Positions 41,871-51,203 of a stretch of 64,000 nt of DNA are shown piece after piece. The position numbers and the translations under genes were made by a program. The stretch's first letter is position 1. The number at the start of each line of letters is the position of its first letter. Origin of the DNA: Paralichthys olivaceus (Eukaryota > Chordata > Actinopteri > Pleuronectiformes > Paralichthyidae); contig NC_091096.1 in NCBI RefSeq assembly GCF_024713975.1, forward strand, positions 4,243,501 through 4,307,500, given 5' to 3'. The notes under the pieces were generated by a model. The model was not told where the DNA came from, ran no database searches, and saw nothing but the letters and a program-made list of their open reading frames with translations.

Positions 41871-43793
41871 GGACAAATGTGACACGGTTTGAAATGATCC
41901 GACATTAAACTTCAAAATATATATTCTTAAATACTATTTATAAATGAGAGATTAGTGAAGGACGTATGAGCATATTGTATATAAATGTGTGTACATAGTT
42001 AATATATCAGTGCATGTGTAGATATTATGACTGAGTAGTGTAGTTGCATGTTTTCCCAGACACCAGCATGTCTCTGCCAGCTGTGGAAATACATTTCCTC
42101 TTTGGAAAATAAAAATCTAACTGGTAATTAATATGTTGCTGCTCACAAACCAGATTCACGATCTAAAATAAAAACAACAGAGTAAACGGCTCTCTCTCTC
42201 CTGTTGTTTGCACATGCTATGTTTTCTCTTTCATTTTATCATTGAGCCAGAGGCACCAAACCAAAACCAAGCTTATCACCAGCAGGTTGTTCTTCCACTC
42301 CCCAAGGTTAATTCACTGTCAGTAAGAATTCAGGACACGTGGAGCAGCCTTAACTGAAGTGAAAGGGCAGCGGCTTTTATTTAACTATCTGTGTTTGGTG
42401 CCATTTTCCTTATTTAGTCAAGATAAACTCATTTAATCCTTCCTGTCGAACAATAAATAGACACTCCTATGCATACGTTTCTCCTTTGCTGCAACATGGG
42501 CCCTTGTTATTCTCGGGTATAATCTGAGCAGCGACTTAAAACGTAAACAAACATTACACACTCCACTTGAAATGTGTTTTTGCAGCAGCCACTGCAGCAG
42601 CCGAGTTTCCTGGATGTAAAGTGGAACGGGATGAACGCGTCCTATCGCAGAAACTGTGTCTCTCTCATTAGCAGCTTGTTGTGTGACTCTAAACAGTCAA
42701 GCATCCGAGACACCGGCTTTGGGCTCATCATAAAACAAGTGAGAAATTCATTTTCCGCCTGCATCAAGAGGACGAAAGGAGGTGCAGACAACACGATATG
42801 CAATCGATTTCCATATAGACATAACCTGGAGTTACAGATGATCAAATAACATTAGTGTGGAACTGCATAACCTTTCTTCCTCTGCCAGAGGGTTTCCTGG
42901 ACAGGACATGTGCTGCATGATAATCTGTCTCCTTGGACTGTGCAGCACTTTCAACACTTCCCATCCGTCTCCTGGTCACTGACTGCCACTGTGTGGTCAT
43001 AAATATTTAACACAGTTCTGCTGCAGTTACAGGTTGAAACTCTTGGACTTTATAAGCATTAAGAAATGTGATTCTCGCTATTAAAGATAATATCATAAAC
43101 TGTAGGAACCACTTAAAGATAAATTGGGGGGGGGGGAAGGTGTTTCTCATTTGCTCTTTCCAGAAATGAAAGAACAGGTTGCTTTCTACCTCTGAAAAAC
43201 TAATCTTGTCTCGTGGGCAAAGAAAAATGTAATCTACTCTTGCAAAAACAATTGTGTTCCACCAACACTCCAGCCTGCGTCATCCATCATCATTAAAGAG
43301 GAGAGAAGAGGGACAAAAGCAGCTTCTGGCAACGGACTGCTGTGTTTCTGAGCCTAGTTAGTTTTTTTGATGATGCACTTTCTTTTATTCGAGTCAGGCC
43401 ACTTTATGATGGCTCAGCTGACACAGTATCAGGGTCTGACATTTAGAGTGGGGCTGAAATGACTTCATCTTTTTTTTTTTAAACAACAACAGTGAACGTC
43501 TGGATTTCGGCATCAGTGTTTTCTTTTTCTCACACATCAGATAATCAAGGATGAAGATTTCTGACACATGCAATCTGCACCAGTCGTGGCCTCAAAAGAC
43601 CAGAATGCAATGCAATCACAACACATGATTTCTGTATTTAAATGTTCACAATGCATCAAGGTTTACTTTCATTATATGGGAGTTAATGGTGTGACACTTA
43701 AAGAGATACTGAAAACTTAAATGTGTTTCTTCAGCTGTGAACTAAATTATGTGTTTTATGACGAAACACATTTATTCAGTTTTTAATTTCATG

Positions 43794-43799
43794 TTTATT
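43794..43799 (-). terminator. tmem17: Candidate tmem17 poly(A) signal
   Basis: AATAAA on the minus strand, about 360 nt after the tmem17 stop. Another minus-strand AATAAA is at 43771-43776. The choice between them cannot be made from sequence. Confidence 0.45.
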
Positions 43800-44158
43800 G
43801 TCACACTTACAAAACCATGGCATACAGGGATGGCTCATAACGCCCCCTAGTGTTTCAAACCATCTAGGACCTTGCAGGCCTGACGCTTACACATACACTG
43901 TAGAGTAAGCAACAGTTTGGGACGTCTCTACATCATGACATTTATATTTAATTTTAGATTTCTGCCCCAAAAGGGTGTTTGCTGCTGCTGGAGTCGTCTT
44001 TCATGGCCGGACAGGGGGTGGGTCCTGTGTTCAGAAGGCATTTTTTTGAATTTCCAGTGAAAGACACTCAAACATTTAGGAATGAAGTTGCACTTAAGCA
44101 CAAATTCCAGTGTCAGGAACTGTAGGTAAACAAGTGTTGAGTCAGGTGAACTCATACT

Positions 44159-44479
44159 TTAGTCATACATGTCACGAGTTGGTGACACAGGCAGCACACT
44201 TCGATGGTACGTCAACCCGTGGACGGGGCTCATCCCCGCGTGGCGGAGGCTCTCCACTTTGCCAAACTGCCGCAGATGGAAGAGGAGGGTGAGCTTTCGG
44301 GTCATGGTCCTGAGCGCCAGGAAGGAGGCCAGGATCTGGGCGAGGAGGAAGAGGAGGTACAGGGAGTGGACGGCTCTCTCCAGGGGCAGGATGATAATTC
44401 CTTCATCGGTCAGGAAGAACAGCAGCACTGGCAGCTGGAACATGAAAGACAGGAGCCAGAAGGCGGCCAACTCTGGCAC
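44159..44479 (-). CDS. tmem17: tmem17 coding exon 4 (membrane segments 3-4, C-tail, stop)
   Basis: Acceptor CCTGTCATCAG before 44479. Encodes residues 117-222 in phase 0 and ends with TAA at 44161-44159. It contains VPELAAFWLLSF, the ILPLERAVH loop and the fourth hydrophobic segment. The cytoplasmic tail extends beyond the human end with no motif I recognise. Confidence 0.93.
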   Translation of the reverse strand: MPELAAFWLLSFMFQLPVLLFFLTDEGIIILPLERAVHSLYLLFLLAQILASFLALRTMTRKLTLLFHLRQFGKVESLRHAGMSPVHGLTYHRSVLPVSPTRDMYD

Positions 44480-46142
44480 CTGATGACAGGCGAGGAGGGA
44501 GGGAGAGAATTCGAGTTGGTGGACGGAGGCGATGCAGAGATAAAGCAGTCGAGTGTTTCTCTAGTTGTATCCACACACACACAGAGAAACTCAACAGAAT
44601 AAGGTGGTTGTAGCCTGGAGCTGTTTGTTTGCACACACAGGAGGAATATTCAAGCAGCCACTTCCTCCACTGTGTCCTCCAGGATTCCACAGAAGAGCTC
44701 TGTGTTGTGCGTCAGGGAGGATGTCGGCGGTTTCAATTACCTTTTCTTCAAGGTTGCCGATGTAGCCCAGATAAAGTCGCACCACTTCGATGACTGTGAG
44801 GAGGATCATGCCGGTTATGAGCAGAGCCTGGTAATATCCCGGCAGATGATAGAACTGCAAATGAAGCGCGGCTGTCATGTCAATATGTTGAATTAATGAA
44901 AAACAGCATACTTTAAAAAAAAACACTTTTAAAAGTATAATTCTTTAGCAAATCTCAAATGAGTTTTAAAGTTTTACATGACAAACCTTTATGTATATAT
45001 TCATGGGGCTTTTACAGGATGGTATTTTTTTCTGTTTATTCATTTATATATACAAATATCCACTGTATGCAAATTTCCATTGTGTTCTTTTTTCCCTTTC
45101 CTTTTTCATTTTCTATTTTTATGGTCTTATGGTTGTTCCCAGAGCACGACTGACTGATGCATTTGTTTTGTTTTGTTCTTTTGTGAAGCATTTTGTAACA
45201 TTGTCAAGAAAAGTGTAATACAAACAAAGTTAATATTATTATATTTGTTGTTGATAATATTATATTTGTTGTTGATAATATTATATTTGTTGTAATACAT
45301 TTATTATTAACTCGTCTAGTGTTTGTTTCGACCACTAGATGGCGCCAAAGTCACAAGTTTCCCAATTTGACAAATATTGACTTTAAGAGGATTTAACTTC
45401 TATTGAATGAGTTTACATCTTCATCTCCTCATTCTCTTATAGTTGACGATTTTCAACCGACCTTCACTTCCAGCATGAACACAGCCGAGAACCACCAGCA
45501 AGGAAAATAAAACATATTGAAGTAGAGCAGCATCTGCAGGGGGAGGTGAGAGACCAGCTCGTTGACCACTGCAACACAACAAACACAATAAACATCACAT
45601 CCATGATCTATGAAGCAACAACAGCGTTTATAAAAAAAAGCTGCACGGACAACAATTGTACACAATTTAGATTTCAGGGATACGCCCAGTTCCTGTGTTG
45701 GGGAGACCATAAGAATATAAAGCACATTTTGCTTCGACTGTTGATATTGCACAGACAGATGAATATAGAACAGTGAATATTAGACTTAAAGTGTTCTGTG
45801 CACTACTGGATGAAGATAGAGTTAAGTTAAGATAAGTTTACATGTAGTATCCACAAAGATCACAAAATATTTACCTCAGATATGAGATCAGAATTTGTTT
45901 CAGAAACTCATAATCACATATTTTCAAATAATTCATCATAGTATACTCTAAATAGTTGTTTTTTTTTAGAGTACATTTATATCTCAGTTGTATTTTTGTG
46001 GAACACGTGACTAACCCAATGCGTCCTCCTGCTCCCTGGTGAGGTCGCTGTCTCCCGTCCTGTTGTTGGTGAACACTGAGCTGCCCATGTAGGCCAGACC
46101 CATCTGCAGGTTCTCGGGAACAGGTGAGTAAAACACAGGCAT
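44159..46142 (-). CDS. tmem17: Transmembrane protein 17, full coding span in four exons
   Basis: Exons in transcript order are 46142-46016, 45568-45462, 44854-44741 and 44479-44159. They join in phase to 669 nt, or 222 residues (human TMEM17 is about 198). Seen: NNRTG in the N-terminal tail, then four hydrophobic segments at about 55-73, 85-106, 119-140 and 152-173, with family stretches LYFNMFYFPCWW, IEVVRLYLGYIGNLEEK and VPELAAFWLLSF. Known: TMEM17 is a tetraspan protein of the ciliary transition-zone MKS/tectonic complex that helps gate membrane proteins into cilia. The C-terminal tail is longer than in human. The start could instead be Met14 (46103-46101). The gene lies directly downstream of selenoe on the same strand. 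Teleosts may have two copies; which one this is, is unresolved. Confidence 0.93.
44741..44854 (-). CDS. tmem17: tmem17 coding exon 3 (second membrane segment)
   Basis: Acceptor TTCATTTGCAG, donor GTAATT. It encodes 38 residues from FYHLPGYY to GYIGNLEEK. The stretch EVVRLYLGYIGNLEEK is almost the same as human TMEM17 and is the strongest identifier of the gene. Confidence 0.94.
45232..45292. repeat. 21-bp tandem repeat in tmem17 intron 2
   Basis: Nearly three copies of ATATTATATTTGTTGTTGAT plus A. A+T-rich, no function visible. Confidence 0.85.
45462..45568 (-). CDS. tmem17: tmem17 coding exon 2 (first membrane segment)
   Basis: Acceptor TGTGTTGCAG before 45568. Split codon 43 is Val. The exon carries ELVSHLPLQM and the first transmembrane segment with FPCWWFSAVFML. 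The donor GTCGGT is weak, but the phase (0) and homology force this boundary. Confidence 0.9.
46016..46142 (-). CDS. tmem17: tmem17 coding exon 1
   Basis: Encodes residues 1-42 plus one base, a soluble N-terminal tail with the conserved FTNNRTG motif. The donor reads GTTAGT immediately after base 46016. The start ATG at 46142-46140 is the first ATG found in this frame. A second in-frame ATG sits after a CAG that could be mistaken for an acceptor, so the N-terminus is the least certain part of the model. Confidence 0.78.
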
Positions 46143-46531
46143 TGTGGGTAGAGCTGGTGACCATAACCGAGCCAAAGGAGTCAGGAAATCTCACGGTCTG
46201 GAAACTGTGTTCGTGTTTTCAGAGACTACTGCTAATCCCTGTTGTGTTAAGTTGCACAGAGACACAAATGGACACACACAGACGCAGGCTGGCAGACACT
46301 GCTGCTAATCAGATTAAAGTGAGGGAGGCGGCCTGAGGATTAGGCTGAAACAGCATCATGGCAGTTTGTTAGTCACTTAGTGGCCATTTATCATGCTCAG
46401 TATGATTTGTTTGTCTAATGACAGAATCCAAGAGTTATTCAAGATTTACAGAAATAAAATATGGAACTAAATAAAGTTTAATTTCACCCTCCCTTTCAAA
46501 TAAAACTCAAAGTTTGATTCTGTCTACAATG
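46143..46531 (-). promoter_or_regulatory. tmem17: Short selenoe-tmem17 spacer, probable tmem17 promoter
   Basis: About 390 bases separate the last selenoe poly(A) signal from the tmem17 start codon, so the tmem17 promoter should lie here or inside selenoe. I see no TATA box and no clear RFX X-box in it. Confidence 0.4.
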
Positions 46532-46596
46532 TTTATTTATTTATGAAGAAAACAGACCCATGAATTCACTGACACATTCAAACATTTTCTTTTATT
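46532..46596 (-). terminator. selenoe: Candidate selenoe poly(A) signals
   Basis: Minus-strand AATAAA-type hexamers lie near 46595 (CAATAAAAG) and as an overlapping pair at about 46541-46532 (AATAAATAAA), 170-240 nt after the stop and past the SECIS. They leave only about 0.4 kb before the tmem17 start codon. Confidence 0.5.
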
Positions 46597-46670
46597 GTTT
46601 AAATTCCGCTCACTAACAGAACGACACATCCATGTCTAACACCCTGCACCCAGCACCCGGCCAGCAAGTC

Positions 46671-46723
46671 CTCAGTGTGGAGCCTGGCTCCTCGGTTTTT
46701 GGCCTTTGGGCCCCACACATCAT
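46671..46723 (-). promoter_or_regulatory. selenoe: SECIS element (selenocysteine insertion) in the selenoe 3' UTR
   Basis: Read on the minus strand, the 5' quartet ATGA starts at 46723. The next 11 bases (GTGTGGGGCCC) pair with AGGCTCCACAC, six bases as an uninterrupted GTGTGG/CCACAC helix. An unpaired AAA at 46707-46705 is followed by a short GGC...GCC stem, and the matching TGAG is at 46674-46671. Outer GGCC/GGCC stretches could form helix I. This is the layout of a form-2 eukaryotic SECIS, which recruits SBP2 and the selenocysteine elongation factor. Confidence 0.85.
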
Positions 46724-46768
46724 TAAAGCGGCCTGGGTGCAGCGGCAGGGTTTGTCCACAAGATGTCG

Positions 46769-46912
46769 TCAAAGCTCGTCCCTCGGGGCGCTCAGGGGGA
46801 AATGCTGGAACTCCTCTGGCACCTCTTCCCCTTTCTGGGCCCTCTTGTAGAAACCCAGTGAGTCCAACAGGCTGCTGATCTCATCTGCCTTCATTTTCTT
46901 CACGGGAACAGT
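46769..46912 (-). CDS. selenoe: selenoe coding exon 4 (C-terminal helix, RDEL, UGA stop)
   Basis: Acceptor CGACACGTCAG before 46912. It encodes residues 84-130, including KMKADEISSLLDSLGFYKRA, which matches the C-terminal helix of SelM/Fep15, and ends SAPRDEL. The stop is UGA at 46771-46769. Confidence 0.92.
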   Translation of the reverse strand, partial: TVPVKKMKADEISSLLDSLGFYKRAQKGEEVPEEFQHFPLSAPRDEL

Positions 46913-48123
46913 CTGACGTGTCGGGGAAACACACACGGGATCACACACCCACATGCACGAGCACACACACACACACACACATGCGTATGGACGTGAGGCC
47001 GAAGAGTCTGTAATGTTGTGTGAAGTAGAAGGATGCAGAGGAGACTGTATTTTACAGACGAATGGTTCCTCGTGATTCTGTTCAGGTTTCGTCTTTAAAC
47101 CATTAATTTCACAATTTTTATTAAAACTTCCTTCTGCTCAGTAATTTAGTCTCTGCAATGATTCTTCATTTGAATTCAAATTACAGTCTCAAAGGGCCAC
47201 CGCCCACATAATGAAGCAATAAACGAACACAACAAACACGAGACCTTGAAACAGACGCTAAAGAGAAAACTACCACCTGGTCTTTAAAAGGGAAACTAGA
47301 ACGTAAAAGTCGAGAAGAAAGAAAACAACAAAGTGGGAGAACAGTTCACTTTTCAATCACAGCGCGGGCTCTTTGTGCGTTTAGAAGAAGCTGAAGAAAT
47401 TCATTAACATTGGTTTCACTCGAGAGTTTTATTGTCCCTTGTCGGCCTAAACACAGAATCAGGGGCTTTCCAACACGGATAAAAATAAAAGTCTGTGGGA
47501 AACATTAACAATTTGAAATTTAAGGGCTCACATATATATATATCAACATTTATGCCAAGTATCATGTCTCTGTATAAAATATTGCTCAGCTGTCAGAAAC
47601 TGATTTATGAACCTTCTCAGTCTTCTACTTTCTTTCCATTTGTTTCTGTGTGTCTCATTCTTTCAAACACACTCTGTCTCTGCGACTCGGTATCTGACAG
47701 AGGATCTGATATCAGATGCAGCAGCTTTAAAACTTCCCCACATGAATCCGTCTCGACATTCTGCTGCTCCTTAGAAAAAATACTGCACCACAAGGCGGAT
47801 AAGCAAAAGATCCCTGAACTCACATCTCACCTTTACAACCTCGTCCTTCTCGTCGTAGAATATCAGACGGGGATTCTTCTCCTCCGATGAGTCATATTCC
47901 AAGTTGTGGCTACACAGGAAAAGAAGGAATCAAGGGAAACAACAGGTTCGGGCGGCGTTCTGTGACGGGTGAAGCACATCCAATCGGCTTTTGCTATTTT
48001 TAGACTCAACATGATTTTCAGGAACAAGAGTTTTGGAAAGCTCCCAGAGCTGGCTGGCACCGGACCGGGCTATTTGCTGGAACCATTGTTTTGTCTGTGA
48101 GAGAGAGGTCATGAGAGGACCCG

Positions 48124-48158
<35 letters not shown>

Positions 48159-48638
48159 GGAAAAGGTCACGTCTCAACAAGAGGCCGCAGGAGAATGAAA
48201 AGAGCAACAAGGATACTACAGAGCCCATCGCTCCAGGAGGAAGTGATGGAGCTCGGGCATTTTCTTTATGCCTCATCCAACCAGGCTGGGAGCCTGCAAG
48301 GACGACAGCAGACGGTTGTTAAAGCAGCATGACAAATTACATTGTGCACGCTTTGTTCCACTCAAAGCTGCCAGCTATCAAAACTCTGGAGACTGACATG
48401 ACAGAACCTGTCAGCCCCGATGTCAAATATTCCTCATATTTTCACATGAATATTTGATTCATAACTTTTCAAGGTAAAGCATTTTATGGACTAACCTTTA
48501 AACTTCATCTCTGAGTGGTTCGTTATTAGAGGTCTGTATACTCACCAGCAGTTTACCTCTGGCTACAACCAGCTCTTCTGGTTCACTCTCTGACGCCCGA
48601 ACACCGAGGGTCAGCGTGAGCACCAACAAGGCCCACAT
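46769..48638 (-). CDS. selenoe: Fish 15 kDa selenoprotein (Fep15 / selenoprotein E), full coding span in four exons
   Basis: Exons in transcript order are 48638-48546, 48293-48217, 47909-47831 and 46912-46769. They join to 393 nt, or 130 residues, if the in-frame UGA at 48275-48273 is read as selenocysteine (Sec38). Seen: signal peptide MWALLVLTLTLGVRA; Sec in the context LVGUGIKKMPEL; YHNLEYD and SLLDSLGFYKRA, as in the Sep15/SelM thioredoxin-like family; C-terminal RDEL, an ER-retrieval signal. There is no cysteine at all. Known: Fep15 is a fish-only member of the Sep15 family, ER-targeted, with a lone Sec rather than a CxU pair; its exact redox substrate is unknown. A SECIS candidate lies 45 nt after the UGA stop. 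An annotation that treats UGA only as stop would break or miss this gene. Confidence 0.9.
47831..47909 (-). CDS. selenoe: selenoe coding exon 3
   Basis: Acceptor TTTTCCTGTGTAG, donor GTGAGA. It encodes the end of Tyr57 and residues 58-83 (HNLEYDSSEEKNPRLIFYDE onward to EVVK), the central beta-strand region of the Sep15/SelM fold. It ends in phase 0. Confidence 0.9.
48125..48155. repeat. (TG)n microsatellite in selenoe intron 2
   Basis: About 15 units, 62 bases downstream (in transcript direction) of the Sec-codon exon. Confidence 0.95.
48217..48293 (-). CDS. selenoe: selenoe coding exon 2, carrying the UGA selenocysteine codon
   Basis: Acceptor GTCGTCCTTGCAG before 48293, donor GTATCC. It encodes APSLVG, Sec38 (UGA at 48275-48273), then GIKKMPELHHFLLERWAL. 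It ends in phase 2 with TA, and exon 3 supplies C to make Tyr57, giving the family motif YHNL. Because of the in-frame UGA a normal ORF scan does not see this exon. Confidence 0.87.
48546..48638 (-). CDS. selenoe: selenoe coding exon 1 (signal peptide)
   Basis: Encodes residues 1-31: a hydrophobic signal peptide (MWALLVLTLTLGVRA, likely cleaved near SESEP) and the start of the mature protein (EELVVARGKLL). The donor GTGAGT is near-perfect. A nearby GTAAAC 12 bases upstream could also act as a donor but would break the frame into exon 2. Confidence 0.85.
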
Positions 48639-51148
48639 TTTACCACCAACTGGATTCTTTAAGTGCTTTTGCCGAAGTCTTTACCAACAATATCGAACCC
48701 TGTCACACACTTGGACACTTTCTCAGGCTGGACTGGACCATGACGTGTCCCCACAGGGGAGCAGCGTCCACCTGGGTTTGATTTCTCTCAGGGTTTCTTC
48801 CTGTTTCTTTGTTAAAATACTTTTTAAATCTCAGCTCTTAAGAAAAACTGTCTCACATATGCTTGATTCTTTTTCTGTTGTTATTTAGGCTGGGTTTTTT
48901 TGTTTTCTAAAGCCACACAGAGGCCCCGATCTTTGCGGTTAATGGTTTCTTCCACGTCAGATGTTATCACCAAACATCTGGACTCTTATCACTTCTTCTC
49001 ACAGGTAGTCGATGGCCAATGAGAGTGAGTCAGACCGTTGCAGCTGCTGACAGACGAAATTCCGCTGAACCTGATCCGTCTATTTTCCTTAAGAAACATA
49101 TTTAACCTGATTGTGAACTAAAAACAAAGTATTCTGAATCTCAGGAGAGTTTCTGATTGGAGAGAATCTGTATAAAACTCATACATTTCTACTTTATTAA
49201 TTTCAAACGCATCCATTTGTCATTGACAAGAAGCCAAAACAACTAAATGAAATCAACATTTAATATCACAAATATTTGAGGGAAATGTCACATTGACAAA
49301 TGAGGAACAACGACACCAATAGACTCTCAGTTTATCTCTTTGTGTTTTGATTTCCACAAACTCAAATAGAAATATTGATTACATCTGCTAATTTGTGTGC
49401 AATGGAGGAGACCTGCTGACTGCCTGCTCACAGTTTTCGCACTAAGCTAAACACAAACTTGTTCTTTACCTGTAAGTCTCACAAAGAAAGTAAAGGAGCG
49501 TCCATCCATGATCAAGCTGCATGTATTTAAACTGTGGGAAGAAGCCGGAGTACCTGGACAAACCCACACAGATAAGGGCAGGTCTTTTGTAAGGCAGAAA
49601 TAAAATCTTTCATGTCTGTTGTGTTCCATATTTAGAACATCCATACTGGTGCTGACACCTCTGCATAAATCAGAAAGTGTTGCTTTTATATAGATATTTT
49701 ACATCAAGACCCACAGTTAGAGAGATATTTTCCATTTTCTATTTATACCAGGGATGCCATTTTTGACTATAATAGAAATTGTTCCTGAAGTCTGAGGCTT
49801 CGGACTTTCTCCGGGGGTGCTTCTCCTGCCAGCCCTCTAGTAAAAACATCACCCGGAGGATTCAGGGCGAGCGAGTGGGCAAGTTGATGGCGTCACTATC
49901 AAGTGACAAAAGCAAAATTGAAAAAAAAATGAAAAGAATACAAATATCTCAGGATGACAAAGAAACGTCAAACACGTTGAAGACACGGATGGAGATGTCT
50001 CTCATCATTGAATTCTGAACAGATCTAAAAAATCGGCTTCGTTCAGATACAATCAAACTAGTGCCTTTCTCTCTTTCTTTCTTCTCTCTCTCTCTCTCTC
50101 TCTCTCTGACATTGCTGTTGTTGCACAAGAAGAACACTTGAATTCCCTCATGTGCTCCGATATGAAATCAGACCTTATGAGAGAACGCAGCACATTTGCA
50201 CTGCGTTAACACACTTGAAGAGGAAAACGTCTCTCCATCTGTCCGAGTTTACCCAACTCCCTCTATCTTGTGAAAAGGCAGACGCATCAGGTCACCACAC
50301 GAGGGCGGTGACACCCACACGTACACTTCCTGGCAGTTTGGCGGGTAAAATGTGTGCTTCCAAATCCTGAGCCACAGACAATTATGTTTCCAGCAAAAAT
50401 AAACCCCTCCTGCCTGGAATGCTGCAGAGAAACCATCTCTCTGTCTCTATCTCTTCCAGACGCAGCCGCTCTGTCGCTCACACCGCTTTCGCTCTACTGT
50501 TTGAGATTATGTGTCAAACGGCTGTAAAACAGTCCCCCTGCTTTAACAGGGTTTCCTCCCCTTGGCAGCTGTCGTAAAAAACCAGAGGGCCCCTACGCTC
50601 GTCCTGCCGGAGTTTCTTGCTTGCATCTTCAACTTTTTAAAGTTCCACTCCAGTTCCTCACGATCTGCGTTGGACTCGGAACAAAGAAAAAGTTAAATAG
50701 CCGAGATGGAGAAAGGGAGAGTTGATGAGATGTGGAGAAATCATAATGAGCGGTGGGGGTGGGGCGGCTGTGCCTCGGCCTGTATGTGTGGATGTAAACC
50801 ATATGTGTTCACCATCAGCATGTTTCAGCTTACATCACATGGTGCCGGCCAAAAAAGGAGGATGTTGTTATTATTCTGCTGACAAAGGGGAAAACGCTTT
50901 ATATTTATAACCAGGAGAGAGAAGCAGATGATGAAAACATTTACAAAAAATTTGTACCAAGCAACTTTTCTTCCGTGAGGAGCCTCTCTTTATTTTATTT
51001 TTTGCAAATTGCAACACTTGCGTTTGGCAAAAGATCAAACGCTGAAACACCTCGCTGTGATCCTGCCTCCTTCAGAGGGCTCACTATAAAGACACACACT
51101 TCCTGGCGATGCTAAACACCGGATGCTGCCCACCAGCCAGCAGGACAT

Positions 51149-51149
<1 letters not shown>

Positions 51150-51200
<51 letters not shown>
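51150..51200. repeat. (TG)n microsatellite
   Basis: Fifty-base TG run; a second one lies at 51355-51382. Confidence 0.95.

Positions 51201-51203
<3 letters not shown>

Larger units (their letters stand above)
29602..43793. other. Intergenic DNA, no gene recognised (14 kb)
   Basis: Six-frame reading shows only ORFs below about 130 codons with no motif, no consistent splice partners and composition like the flanks. Contents: repeat remnants at about 30360-30575, 37475-37540 and 41290-41545, (TG)n at 31151-31182, and a duplicated block around a minisatellite at 41095-41870. Confidence 0.65.

Noticed and set aside
41481-41905. Cys/Val/Met repeat proteins on the minus strand
   Set aside because: Translations of the 12-bp minisatellite in three frames.
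47930-48112. Possible selenoe exon on the minus strand (QTKQWFQQIARSG...)
   Set aside because: It has an acceptor-like CTCTCTCACAG, but no frame joins exon 1 or exon 3 and no family motif is present; the Sec exon at 48217-48293 fits instead.
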